From Pycnococcus provasolii (Eukaryota > Chlorophyta > Pseudoscourfieldiophyceae > Pseudoscourfieldiales > Pycnococcaceae): a stretch of 64,000 nt of DNA. The position numbers were made by a program, and so were the translations under genes. Position 1 is the first letter of the stretch; each line of letters begins with the position of its first letter. Below are positions 19,157 to 28,549 of this stretch, one piece after another. The notes under the pieces are model-generated. The model saw only the letters and a program-made list of their open reading frames with translations. It ran no database searches and was not told the DNA's origin. Where the stretch lies: assembly GCA_938743325.2 (NCBI GenBank), contig OW568875.1:620001-684000 (forward strand), in the 5' to 3' direction.

Positions 19157-21457
19157 CTACACGCCAAGCAGCCTGAAGAGCAAACCGTCGCGCGTGTGCG
19201 CATAGAAGAAGGGTGCAAACACGAGGCTCTCCACCGCCATCAGCTTCATGACGATGTTCAGCGCCGGTCCGGAGGTGTCCTTGAGCGGATCGCCGACGGT
19301 GTCTCCCGTCACCGCCGCCTTGTGTGACTCCGATCCCTTGGGTCCGAGCGACGCCGCGTGGTCGCTCGCGCCAGCCTCGATGTACTTCTTCGCGTTGTCC
19401 CACGCTCCTCCGGTGTTGGACATGGAGATGGCGAGCTGCACGCTCGACACGAGCGAGCCGACGAGCATGCCAGCGAGCGTCTGCGTGCCGAACAGCACGC
19501 CGCACACGATCGGGCTTCCCATGACGAGCACGCCAGGGGGCACCATCTCGGCAAGCGAAGCCTTCGTGGAGATTTCGACGCAGCGCTTGTAGTCCGGCGT
19601 TCCGGTGCCCTCCATCAGCCCGGGGATGGTGCGGAACTGCTCTCGCACCTCCTCCACCATCGCCAGGGCAGCCTTGCCGACGGACTTCATCGTCATGGCG
19701 GAGAACCAGTACGGGAGCATCGCGCCGACGAGCATGCCGCAGAACACGCGCGGCGTCAAAATAGACGCATCCTTGTCGAGCACGTTCGCGCGCTGCACGT
19801 ACGCGCCGAAGAGCGCGAGCGACACGAGAGCCGCCGATCCGATGGCGAAGCCCTTGCCAATCGCCGCGGTGGTGTTGCCGGCGGCGTCGAGCGCGTCCGT
19901 TCGCTCGCGAATGTCGTCGCCCATGTACGCCATCTCGGCAATGCCGCCGGCGTTGTCCGCGATGGGCCCGTACGCGTCGATGGCAAGGCAGGTGGAGAGA
20001 ACGCCGAGCATGCCGAGTGCGGCGCACGCGACGCCGTACATCGCCGCGAGGCTGTGGCTTACGTAGATGGAAACGGCAATGGCGAAGATGGGGATGATGG
20101 TGCTCTTGTATCCCAGCGCGAGGCCGAAGATGACGTTGGTGGCGGCGCCCGTCTTGCACGAGTCGGCAACATCCTTCACGGGCTGGTAGCGGTTGGACGT
20201 GTAGTACTCGGTGACGAGGCCGATGAGCAGTCCAGCCCAGAGCCCGGAGATGACGCAGTAGAAGACGTAGTAGTTCTTCGTGACTTTCGCGGGATCGTCG
20301 GTGAACAGCCCGGTGAACTCAGCCGGGAGCAGCGAGGTGGCGAGGAAGTACACGCAGGGCGTCATCAGCACGGTGGAGAGCACCAGCTGGAGCTTCAGGG
20401 ACGACTCAATCTCGCTGATCTGCGACGCGGGCTTAATGTCGGTGGCGACGATCGTGGTGACGAACGAGACGAGGATGCCAACGGCGGTGACGCACAGCGG
20501 GAACATCATCGCGGCCCACATGTGCTGCTCGCCGAGGGAGGAGAAGGAGGCAATCACGAGCGCGGCGCACGTGCTTTCGGCGAAGCTTCCGAAGAGGTCG
20601 GCACCCATGCCGGCAATGTCGCCGACGTTGTCGCCGACGTTGTCCGCGATGGTTGCGGGGTTGCGCGGGTCATCCTCGGGGATGTCCTTCTCCACCTTGC
20701 CGACGAGGTCGGCACCCACGTCGGCAGCCTTGGTGTAGATTCCGCCGCCCACACGCCCGAACAGCGCGATGGACGAGCCGCCGAGGCCGTATCCCGCAAT
20801 CGCCTCGAACAGTCCCGTCCAGTCCTTCTTGTAGTACGCTCGGAAGCCGAGGATGGTGACGTAGAGAACGAGGAGGCCGCTGGAGGTGAGAATGAATCCC
20901 ATGACGGCTCCTGAGCGGAACGCCGCCTGGAACGCGGGCTTGAGTCCCTTGCGCGCCTCGAGCGCGGTGCGCGCGTTGGCGTACGTGGCAATCTTCATGC
21001 CAAAGTATCCGCACAGCGAGGAGGTGAAGGCTCCGAGCAGGAACGCGACCGTGCTGAAGGCTCCGTTGGCGACGGCGGGCGCCTTTCCATCCTTCCACTC
21101 GGATGAGAAGTTCTCGGTGGAGCCTAGCAGGAGGAAGATGACGAGCCCGAACCCGAGCATGAAGACGGAGACGAGGCGGTACTGCGTGAACAGGAAGGAG
21201 TCTGCGCCTTCCGAGATGGCATCCTGGATGTCCGCCGCCTTGTGTTCGACGGAAGAACCGGATCCCGTTTCCAAGAGCGAGGTGGTGTTGTTGTCCGAGT
21301 CACTGGAAGGTCGCACGCGGATCTTCGACACGGTGAACCTACGATTTTTATTTATTCATTCATTTAGTAGTAGGTTAGGTGGGAGGAAAACATTGGAATA
21401 TGGTGGTGTTAGTGAAGAGAGAGAGGGAGGGAGAGGGAGAGAGAGAGGGAGAGGAAG

Positions 21458-21489
<32 letters not shown>

Positions 21490-21711
21490 GCAACAACAAC
21501 AGCACATGAGACTGAAAAAATGAATCCCATCATGAAAACCACTCATGAAAACCCAACAACAACCACCACAAAACCACCACCACAAGAGAAACAACCAAAC
21601 AACCAAACAAGAAGGAGGAGGCTAACTAACTCACCATAGGTAAACGGCGAAGATGAGTCCGAGCGCGCCTGATCCGAAGATGAGCTCGGAGGGCAGCGCG
21701 GAGGGCACCAT
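19157..21711 (-). CDS. Membrane-bound H+-translocating pyrophosphatase, K+-dependent type I (two exons)
   Basis: Exon 1 is 21711-21635 and exon 2 is 21338-19157, giving about 752 residues with about 16 helices. The enzyme hydrolyses pyrophosphate and pumps protons into the vacuole or acidocalcisome. The catalytic motif [11 protein letters not shown] lies near residue 210, followed by [20 protein letters not shown]; the last conserved segment [17 protein letters not shown] lies near 665. [10 protein letters not shown] has Ala where K+-independent enzymes have Lys, so it is K+-stimulated. Exon 2 alone lacks an ATG before the second helix. Exon 1 supplies a start, [10 protein letters not shown], and the first transmembrane helix ending AVYLW, and the frame joins exactly (phase 2). 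Confidence 0.93.
21339..21634 (-). other. GT-AG spliceosomal intron in the H+-PPase gene
   Basis: 296 nt. Donor GTGAGT (21634-21629) and acceptor TCGTAG ending at 21339. On the plus strand it carries a (GA)n tract (21417-21457) and a (CAA)n tract (21460-21500). This is the only intron in the window that I can place with confidence. Confidence 0.85.
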
Positions 21712-22558
21712 GACGGTATGACGGAGAATGGTTCGCGGAGACGCGGAGGAGGAGGGGTCGTGAGGTTCTCGGGGCGCGAGAGAAGGAAGGGGCGGGGGGA
21801 CTGAGAATAAGGAAGGGCAGAAGGCCGCCGAGAAATCCCAGAATTATCACAGAATTATCGCAGGGGCCACGCCGCCCCATGTTTTCTCGTGTTTGCAACG
21901 GTGGAAATCAGAAACCGGACGAACCGAAACCAACCAACCTCCTCCTCCTCCGTTGTCCGTCTTCGTCTTGCCCTTTGGCGGCGTTGTGTTCCGTTAATTT
22001 GGTTCAGTACTTTTTAGTTTCGTTCTGGTTTTGGGCGGAATTTTCGCAAATTTCCGCCCTCTTCTTCTTCTCCTTCTTTTTCATGGCGGCAACGCAATTC
22101 AGAAGGTTCATGGCGGCAGGTGGCAGGCAACCTTTGACATGCGGACGTTACCCGAGACAAAACGTCGCCCAGGAGGCGGCCAACTAGGAGAAGAGCACGT
22201 CCCGGAAGCCTTTCCAAATTCTCGGATGACGGATGAATGTCGGCACGAAGGGATGAATGAGACAAGGAAAGGAACCTGCCCAATCAACCAGTAGGAACCT
22301 ACGATAGCCGGACTTGCCGCGAAAACCCCTAAATCAGTTCGTCACCTCGCATGCGCCTCTGCATGCGCCTCGCACAGACAGACGTCGCCTCCAGCTCCAG
22401 CTCCAGCTGGCGAGTGAGTTGGCTTACGCAACAAGACTATCCAAAACAAAAAACAAAACAACTTTGATGGATAAAAACAATATGAGAGTAGTTACAGAAA
22501 AAGCAAGGAAAGGAAATATTTAAAAAACAAAAAAAACCTTCACGCCTGCCCTCTCTTC
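21712..22558. other. Intergenic region between UCH37 and H+-PPase
   Basis: About 850 bp upstream of the H+-PPase and downstream of UCH37 (both minus). It contains AACCCCTAAA at about 22326-22335 (read TTTAGGGGTT on the minus strand) and an (AGCTCC)n stretch at about 22388-22410. No gene is supported. Confidence 0.4.
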
Positions 22559-23653
22559 TCACCTTGTCTGCCGCGCCTTGTCAATCAGAGACTTCAACTG
22601 CTTCTTCTCAGCGAGAATCTTGAGAAAGTTGAACAGAAACGGAACGTAGTTGTGCCTGCGCCGAATGTTCTCCTCCCTCCACGCATCGCGCTTCTCCACC
22701 TCCGCACGCCTCATCTCGAGAAGGTCGCCGAGGCGAGTGGTGCACTGCTCGAGAGCCGTGCGCGCCGCGTCGTCGTCGCCCTCGAACGTCGACGCGCTGC
22801 TGCTCGGGGCGGCCGCGGTGGCACCGACGTCGTCAATGAGCAGCGGGCTGGACTCGTCCAACGCCACATGAAGCCTTTCGCAGAGTCCCCTGTACTCCGC
22901 ACGCGCCTCAGCCACCTGGTTGGCGAGCGCATCCAGCCTGTTCTGCACCACAGCCATCAAGTTGAACCGAATCTCGCCCGCGGCGGAAGCCTGTATGCGC
23001 TTCTGGATGTGCGGACACACCTCCGCGAGCCACGTCTTCTCGGTGACGTTCCTTGCGAGCGGAATCGGACCCTCCTTGAGCCCGTCGAGCTCGTACAGCG
23101 TACCGTTCACGGGAACGTACGAGATGAAGTGGAACAGGTCGTCATCCTCCCTCGCCGAGCGCGTTCCATCGCTGATGAATGGCTCAGGCCGCGCAAAGCT
23201 GTTGTGCGCGTGTCGTATGCTCTCGCTGTTTCCAATGGCAAGCCCCTTCAGGTCCGGAGGAAACTCCTTCGTGAACTCGCGCAGCGTGCCGAGCTCCTGT
23301 CCCAGGTCGAGGGTGTCAGAGCGGTTGAGCAGGATGGAGAGGATCGCCTGCGTCGCACACGCGTTGTTGATCACCTGGTTGGCAAAGAAGACGTCGGAGC
23401 TTGAGGATGGGTTGGCGTCGTCCGTGTCCATCTGAACCGGCGGCGGCGCGGACTCCTCCTTGCGCCACTTGAAGAGAAAAATCAAACCGTACACGGGAGC
23501 GAGCGCCTCGAGCGACTCGACGTCGAGCGACCACAGCTCGTCCACCTGGCACCCGGAGACGCCCATGGAGGCGATGAGCTCCGTGAAGACGCCCGGGTCG
23601 GACTCGATGGTCGTCCACGTGTCGCCAGAGGGGGCGGCGGAGTCATCCGCCAT
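22559..23653 (-). CDS. UCHL5: Ubiquitin C-terminal hydrolase UCH37/UCHL5
   Basis: 364 residues from the ATG at 23653; a longer frame reaches 23794 but adds a basic, unrelated stretch. UCH37 trims ubiquitin chains at the proteasome, where it docks on Rpn13/ADRM1, and also joins INO80. The catalytic residues are Cys99 in INNACATQA, His176 in DLFHFISY and Asp191 in YELDGL, with the oxyanion Gln (NQVINN) at 93. The C-terminal about 45 residues form the helical UCH37 extension (HNYVPFLFNFLKILAEKKQL), the part that binds ADRM1. A Ser/Asp-rich insertion at about 66-87 is lineage-specific. Divergent from the EF-hand frame. Confidence 0.92.
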   Translation of the reverse strand: MADDSAAPSGDTWTTIESDPGVFTELIASMGVSGCQVDELWSLDVESLEALAPVYGLIFLFKWRKEESAPPPVQMDTDDANPSSSSDVFFANQVINNACATQAILSILLNRSDTLDLGQELGTLREFTKEFPPDLKGLAIGNSESIRHAHNSFARPEPFISDGTRSAREDDDLFHFISYVPVNGTLYELDGLKEGPIPLARNVTEKTWLAEVCPHIQKRIQASAAGEIRFNLMAVVQNRLDALANQVAEARAEYRGLCERLHVALDESSPLLIDDVGATAAAPSSSASTFEGDDDAARTALEQCTTRLGDLLEMRRAEVEKRDAWREENIRRRHNYVPFLFNFLKILAEKKQLKSLIDKARQTR

Positions 23654-23769
23654 TGTTTTGTTAAAAAAAGGAGTGGTGATATGAAACGAAGGACAAAACC
23701 CTTCCTTGGGGTTTGCACAGGCGAAAAAAGGTCGGCAGTGCTTTTGGGGATCCCGGTCGGGAAAAATAG

Positions 23770-24093
23770 TGGGCCACCCGGACCATCTTCCCACTGGGCA
23801 TTCATAACGGGGGAGGTGTGTTTGTGCTCAGTTTGAGCTCAACGAACGAAATCAATGGCGCCTTCGCGCGCAAGCTCTTCGCGCAAATCGACCTTAACGG
23901 CGACGGTGTGCTCTCGACTCAAGAGACGCGCGCGTATTTGGAACGCAACGGCGAAGAAGAGCTCGGGAACGCCATCTTCGCGCAGCTCGACGTCGACGGA
24001 GACGGCGTCGTCACGCTCGAAGAGTTTCTGCAAGGGTTCGGCAAAATGAGAAACAAGCTCGCGAAAGTAGTTGACAGGGCCGATGGATATTGA
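23770..24093 (+). CDS. EF-hand calcium-binding protein, 5' end uncertain
   Basis: Two canonical EF-hand loops are present, DLNGDGVLSTQE and DVDGDGVVTLEE, each with the 1,3,5,12 ligands and the central Gly, in the last about 75 residues. The frame is open from 23770 and contains no ATG before the first EF-hand; the first in-frame ATG lies after both. Either translation begins at a non-ATG codon, or an upstream exon is joined at a possible acceptor near 23832 (GTGCTCAG), or the gene is a fragment. It overlaps the promoter side of UCH37 and is followed by DDI1 after 132 bp. Two-EF-hand proteins of this size are usually calcium sensors or buffers. Confidence 0.55.
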   Translation, partial: WATRTIFPLGIHNGGGVFVLSLSSTNEINGAFARKLFAQIDLNGDGVLSTQETRAYLERNGEEELGNAIFAQLDVDGDGVVTLEEFLQGFGKMRNKLAKVVDRADGY

Positions 24094-24225
24094 GACTGCT
24101 ACTGCGACGGATCCCCATTTCTCCCCTTTGTAGTCAAAAACCCCTGCGCGAAGCTGCTCGACCTGTGCCCCAAGGTCGTCTTCCGCGCCCACCCATGCAC
24201 ATTTGGAATTAGGTCATTTCCCGAA

Positions 24226-25524
24226 ATGGCGCCCATAAAAATAACACTTTCGTTTTTGGACGTCGAGGACCTCGTGCGTGTCATCGACGTCGACTCGCAC
24301 GAAACCACGCTGGAGCTGCTGTACATGGTCGTATCCATGGAGCTGCCTCAGGGCTCCTCCGACGCTTCGCTCGTCATAATGCACGAGGGCAAGCAGCTCC
24401 CTCCCGCGTCTTCGCCGTCAGCATCTCAGGCTTCTCTCGCGTCTTTATCCATCAAGGATGGTGATATGCTACTTATTGGCATGCAGCGTGCCGCCGCCGC
24501 AGCCACCCCCTCCTCTAATCCTCCTCCCGCTGAGAACCCGATGGCTATCAGCGCAGCTGACGGAAGCGCAGTCAACCCGCAGGCGTTCATAAACGCCCTG
24601 AAAAGCGACGTCGCAACCATGGGAAACATTCGTATGCAAAATCCAAACCTGGCGCGCGCCATCGAGGACGGAAATGTCTCGGTACTTCAGCAAATCCTCA
24701 AACAGGCGCACGCCGCGAAGCAGGCGGAGGCGCAGCGCATGCGCGAGCTCGACGCACTCGCCATGGCGGACCCGATGGACCCAGAGGCTCAAAAAAGAAT
24801 CTACGAGGCGATGCAGAAGAAGAACATCGAGGAGAATATGGAGATGGCTATGGAACACACGCCGGAGGCTTTCGGCTCAGTCGTCATGCTGTACGTGAAC
24901 ATGGCCATCAACGGACATCCTCTCACCGCGTTTGTTGACAGCGGCGCGCAGATGACCATCATGAACGAGGCGACGGCAGAGAGGACAGGACTCGCGCGGC
25001 TCATTGACAAGAGGTTCAGCGGCGTTGCGAAGGGCGTTGGCACGAGCAAGATTATTGGACGCGTGCACCAGGCGCCGCTCGTGGTGATGGGCTCCGACGG
25101 CAAGGAGAAGCACATGTCGTGCACCGTCACCGTGCTCGAGTCGCAGGACATGGAATTCTTGTTTGGACTCGACATGCTGAAGCGCTTCCAGTGCAATATT
25201 GATTTGATGCACAATCAGCTGCGCTTTGGCAGCGTGGATGCCGCGTTGCCATTCCTGTCGGAAGGAGAGTTGCCCGCGAATATACGTGGCAGCATGGGCG
25301 AGGAGAAGAGTGCTGCGAGTGGTGGCAGTGGCAGTGGCAGTGCTCCTCCTCCTGCTTCTCCTGCTCCTCCTCCTGCTGCTGCCGGTGGTGGTGGTAATGA
25401 GGAGAAAGTCAAGGCGCTGATGTCTCTTGGATTTCCGAGAGACGTGTGCGAACGCGCTCTTGCGAGCGCCGGCGGAAACCAGGACATGGCCGCGAGCCTT
25501 TTATTTGAAGGTGGTGGTATGTAA
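24226..25524 (+). CDS. DDI1: DDI1-type ubiquitin-shuttle aspartic protease
   Basis: 432 residues with the full DDI1 order. A ubiquitin-like domain (about 1-75) begins MAPIKITLSFLDVEDL. A helical linker follows. The retropepsin-like domain (about 205-350) has the catalytic FVDSGAQMT near residue 238 and the flap-side LFGLDMLKRF near 325, and a UBA domain closes the protein (about 390-430, VKALMSLGFPRDVCERALASAGGN). DDI1 delivers or cleaves polyubiquitinated clients at the proteasome. The active site has DSG, as in most DDI1 proteins. A Gly/Ser/Pro/Ala linker precedes the UBA. This is a conserved host gene, not a transposon. Start ATG at 24226. Confidence 0.95.
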   Translation: MAPIKITLSFLDVEDLVRVIDVDSHETTLELLYMVVSMELPQGSSDASLVIMHEGKQLPPASSPSASQASLASLSIKDGDMLLIGMQRAAAAATPSSNPPPAENPMAISAADGSAVNPQAFINALKSDVATMGNIRMQNPNLARAIEDGNVSVLQQILKQAHAAKQAEAQRMRELDALAMADPMDPEAQKRIYEAMQKKNIEENMEMAMEHTPEAFGSVVMLYVNMAINGHPLTAFVDSGAQMTIMNEATAERTGLARLIDKRFSGVAKGVGTSKIIGRVHQAPLVVMGSDGKEKHMSCTVTVLESQDMEFLFGLDMLKRFQCNIDLMHNQLRFGSVDAALPFLSEGELPANIRGSMGEEKSAASGGSGSGSAPPPASPAPPPAAAGGGGNEEKVKALMSLGFPRDVCERALASAGGNQDMAASLLFEGGGM

Positions 25525-26239
25525 AGAAGAGATGTTCTTACATGATCCATTAATTCCACGCCTCGCTTATGATGCGTCGTCGGCGACGGTTATGTCCGTT
25601 GACAAGCTCTTCAGCTCCCCGTTAGGCAGGCTTCCCGCTTTGGATCCGCTTTCCGCTTTCTGATCAACAAATGCTCGAGCTCCTTGTCGTCATACTCACG
25701 ACTCGTCACGTATTTCCCACGCACGCTCACACTTGAACGCTCGCGCAAAAAAAAAAGGTGTGTTAATAACCGTTAACAAGGTCGGTACCACAATCTGATG
25801 TACTAACCACGCAATTTTATACGACAAGCTCAAGGAGGTCGCAAAAGGGGTGAAGATGTGAAAATTCTTTCACTCTTTGATGAGAATCAAACAGAGCTTG
25901 GGCGGAATCGAACCGCCATCTTCAGAGCATTATTGCCACTAACTCCGAAACTCTAAGTGCCACAATATTGGATTTGCGCACTGCTGTCTTGGTTGAACTC
26001 TTTGCGTGCGGGACTAGCAACCAACATACATCTGCTGCCTTGTCATTTCATTTTGTTTTTGGCGCATCTCTTCTTCTGTTCTGTCTACCTGCCGAACGTG
26101 TTTTCTTTTCGTCTTCGGACGTTCGGGCGTTTGTCACGAGCAGCGAGCGAGCGAGCGAGCAGCAGTCTCTCGCGACAACTTGCCGCCAACTAGTTGCGCT
26201 AGAACAAAAAAATATTTTACAGCTCACTCACTCAAGAAG
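25525..26239. other. Intergenic region housing the permuted tRNA gene
   Basis: About 715 bp between DDI1 and the four-helix protein gene. Besides the tRNA it has a (GAGC)n stretch (about 26140-26160) and nothing else that I recognise. Confidence 0.5.
25788..25927 (-). tRNA. Circularly permuted tRNA-His (GUG)
   Basis: Read on the minus strand, the 3' half comes first (25927-25893), then a 61-nt spacer (25892-25832), then the 5' half (25831-25788). 3' half: C38, anticodon-stem strand TCTGA (25926-25922), variable AGAT, T stem GGCGG/CCGCC with loop TTCGATT (25917-25901), acceptor strand CAAGCTC (25900-25894), T at 73. 5' half: acceptor strand GAGCTTG (25831-25825, 7/7 pairs), D stem GTAT/GTAC, D loop with GTGGTTA, anticodon-stem strand TCAGA (5/5 pairs), then TTGTGG with anticodon GTG (25791-25789). 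The joined loop TTGTGGC is that of eukaryotic tRNA-His. Odd points: a D loop about 7 nt too long and U at the discriminator. Confidence 0.8.
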
Positions 26240-26752
26240 ATGATGTTCAGCAACTTCAACCCCTCCGCCTCCTCCTCCTCGTCACCGTTCACGTCCATCA
26301 CGTCCGTTACCACGCTTCACTTCTTCCTGTACCTGCTCTCGCTCTTGGCGCCGTGGACGTCCGCGTACGGCGCCTTCACGCTTGCGAACCAAACACAGCT
26401 CGCTCTCTCGGCGCTCTCTCTGCTGAACGTTTCGGAGAACTTTAACCTCGTCGTCGCAGACCTTCACCAGCGCGCCTATGCGGTGAGTGCGCTCGTCGAC
26501 ATCGCTTCTCTCTTCTGCGCGGAGAGCCTCGTCTTTCACGCATCGAAGTTCAGCTTGGCGATGGCGGTTCTCAACCTTGCGTCAAAGGTGGCGCTCTTCA
26601 CGACGGTGGCTGGCGACGCGCGAAACAAGGGTGCAGGCATGGTGTTTGGTGGCAGCACGGGCATGGGTGGTGGTGGTGGTGGTGGTGAGACGTACAGCAC
26701 GCTTCACGATGGCCCACCTCCGGAGTACCGGCCACCGCCCGCTGCGCAGTAA
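26240..26752 (+). CDS. Four-helix membrane protein, function unknown
   Basis: 170 residues from the ATG at 26240 (a second ATG follows directly). A Ser-rich N terminus leads into about four hydrophobic segments: HFFLYLLSLLAPWTSAYGAF (about 28-48), QLALSALSLLNV, YAVSALVDIASLFCAESLVF and SLAMAVLNLASKVALF. A Gly-rich tail follows, ending EYRPPPAAQ with Pro-rich motifs that could bind SH3 or WW domains. The layout recalls small MARVEL-like or tetraspan proteins, but I see no diagnostic motif. Composition matches the neighbouring genes, so coding status is likely though function is unknown. Confidence 0.6.
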   Translation: MMFSNFNPSASSSSSPFTSITSVTTLHFFLYLLSLLAPWTSAYGAFTLANQTQLALSALSLLNVSENFNLVVADLHQRAYAVSALVDIASLFCAESLVFHASKFSLAMAVLNLASKVALFTTVAGDARNKGAGMVFGGSTGMGGGGGGGETYSTLHDGPPPEYRPPPAAQ

Positions 26753-27115
26753 AGGCAGATGAAGTGAGTAACTAGCATTCTTTTTTTATATCAATTTTAT
26801 TTATACTACTACTTTCGTATAGATTCAGATTCAGACTTCTTTATATACGTTTGTTTGTTTCTCTCAATAAATTGCATTTGTGGATGGTAGTTACACACAT
26901 ATTCATTCATTTGCCCACAGAAGCATCCTAGTACGGCCGTTGCACCCAACAAAAACGAAAAAACAAAGAACAAAAGCATCCTCTCTTTTTCCCTCAGCAG
27001 CCAACGTTAGCCAACATCCGCTTCTGCTTTTTCAACAAATAAAAAGCCATGTGAAGAGACACACCGTATCACACAAACACAACCCTTTTTGGGAAAAGCA
27101 GCGGCTGCATCGCCT
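26753..27115. other. Convergent 3' spacer between the four-helix gene and RPS12
   Basis: A/T-rich 3' flanks of two convergent genes. AATAAA occurs at about 26867 for the plus-strand gene, and the reverse complement side (TTTATTTG near 27040) could serve RPS12. No gene is seen. Confidence 0.4.
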
Positions 27116-27541
27116 TTACTTCTCCTTGAGCGTCTCGTTGAGCACGGCAAGTCCACGCGTCTCCTCGCCGTAGTCGCGCACGACGCAGACGGAGCACTTG
27201 ACAATCTTGCGCGGGTTTCCCTCGGCGTCGATCTTGCAGAGTCCCGCCCACTCGCCGAGCGTCTCGTTGCTGGGCACGGCGATGAGGTTGACGTTGTACT
27301 CCTTGCAGAGTCCCTCGACAAGCTTGACGTAGTCAGGCTGGTTGCAGTCCTGCGCGAGCACGCAGAGCTGTCCCTGTCCACGCTCGATCGCCTTGACGCA
27401 CTCGTTGATTCCGCGCGCGAGTCCGTCGTGCGCGAGCGCCTTCTTGAGGACCATCTGCAGCGCACCGTTGAGGTCGAGCGGTTCGTCCGCCGCCGGCTCC
27501 TCGGGAACTTCCGTCTCCATGGGTGTTTCTTCGTCCGCCAT
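27116..27541 (-). CDS. RPS12: 40S ribosomal protein S12 (eS12)
   Basis: 141 residues, the normal length for eS12. The acidic N terminus (MADEETPMETEVPEEP) is typical, followed by the L7Ae/L30e-like fold: LNGALQMVLKKALAHDGLARG, then AIERGQGQLCVLAQDCNQPDY, VPSNETLGEWAGLCKID and CSVCVVRDYGEE. eS12 sits on the head of the small ribosomal subunit. Single exon. It is divergent from UTP3, another ribosome-biogenesis gene, across a 394-bp shared promoter. Confidence 0.96.
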   Translation of the reverse strand: MADEETPMETEVPEEPAADEPLDLNGALQMVLKKALAHDGLARGINECVKAIERGQGQLCVLAQDCNQPDYVKLVEGLCKEYNVNLIAVPSNETLGEWAGLCKIDAEGNPRKIVKCSVCVVRDYGEETRGLAVLNETLKEK

Positions 27542-27935
27542 TATGCTGCTGAGCTAAAAAAAGAAAGGGGTTGTTGCTGGAGTAGAGTAAGGATATGGTG
27601 GTCCTCGCGCAGGTACTTGCTTCTTCTCAAAAGAAAAAGGTGAGCGTAAAGTACGAGCCTCGCACCTGGTGATCCGGAGAATGAGCAGGAAAAGGGCGGG
27701 GGGGAACAGCGGCAGAGGGCAGAGGGGGGCGGCGGCGCCTTTCCCCCTCCCTCCCCGTGAACTTGGCACCTGAGCTAACCCCTACCCTACAATGTTCCTG
27801 TTTTTTTTGGGAAACCCCTACTTTTGACATCTTGCGGGAATTGCGTTAGGGTTAGGGTTAGGGTTAGGGTTAGGTGGCGGCGCTTTGTTCTTCTTCCCTC
27901 CCCGCCGCCATTCTCCAAGGCTGCTTACTGCAAAT
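27542..27935. promoter_or_regulatory. Bidirectional promoter RPS12 / UTP3 with telomere-type motifs
   Basis: 394 bp between two divergent ribosome genes. TTAGGG occurs four times plus a partial unit at 27846-27874, 61 bp before the UTP3 ATG, sense for UTP3. On the other strand GTAGGGTAGGGGTTA (27777-27791) is sense for RPS12. After the array comes GGTGGCGGCGCT (27873-27884) and a pyrimidine run, a module repeated upstream of the DEG9-like gene. Confidence 0.65.
27846..27874 (+). repeat. TTAGGG array upstream of UTP3
   Basis: Four perfect TTAGGG units followed by TTAGG. Confidence 0.95.
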
Positions 27936-28515
27936 ATGCGCACGCGCACGGGCCGACGCACGTCGCGCACGCCCCCTCAGGCTGTCTCAGGCAATATGCC
28001 CTCATCGGACGACGTCTCGGCGTTTCACGCTTCGCGTCTTGCGCAGAAGAGCCTCCTCGCAGGTTTGGGCGATGACGATGAGAATGAGAATGATAAGAAT
28101 TCGGACTCGGAGGAGCTTGACGACGACCAGGCGGTGATGGACTTCTCAGATGAAGAAGACGAAGAGGAGGAGGACTCCGAGGAGGAGGAAGAAGATGAAC
28201 CACCCTCAACGCACCCTCAGCAGTCGCAACAGCCAAAGGCAAAGTCTTCTGTCCTTTTGAAGAAGATGGAGTCGGCAGACCGCCTCATGAAAGAACGGCG
28301 CAAAAGAAGCACAGCAGACGACTCCTCCTCATCAGAAGAAGAAGACTCAGAGGATGATAACAACCAGAATGAATGGGGTCGAAAGAAGCAGGTGTACTAC
28401 CACTCAGACTCCGAAGAAGACTCGGAACAAGGTCTTGATATGGAAGAGCGCGAGGCAAGACGACTCCGCGACGCCGACGCACGACGCTACGACACTTCCG
28501 ACTTTGGCGTGGCAA

Positions 28516-28549
<34 letters not shown>

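Noticed and set aside
19358-20914. 518-codon plus-strand open frame
   Set aside because: Antisense shadow of the H+-PPase gene; GC-rich third positions open the opposite strand.
24226-25524. Retroviral protease relic
   Set aside because: The retropepsin fold lies between a UBL and a UBA domain, the conserved host DDI1 layout.
25893-25990. Ordinary (non-permuted) tRNA-His with an intron, using TTGTGG at about 25968
   Set aside because: No partner for the acceptor strand or the anticodon stem exists upstream on that strand; both pair perfectly with the downstream segment.
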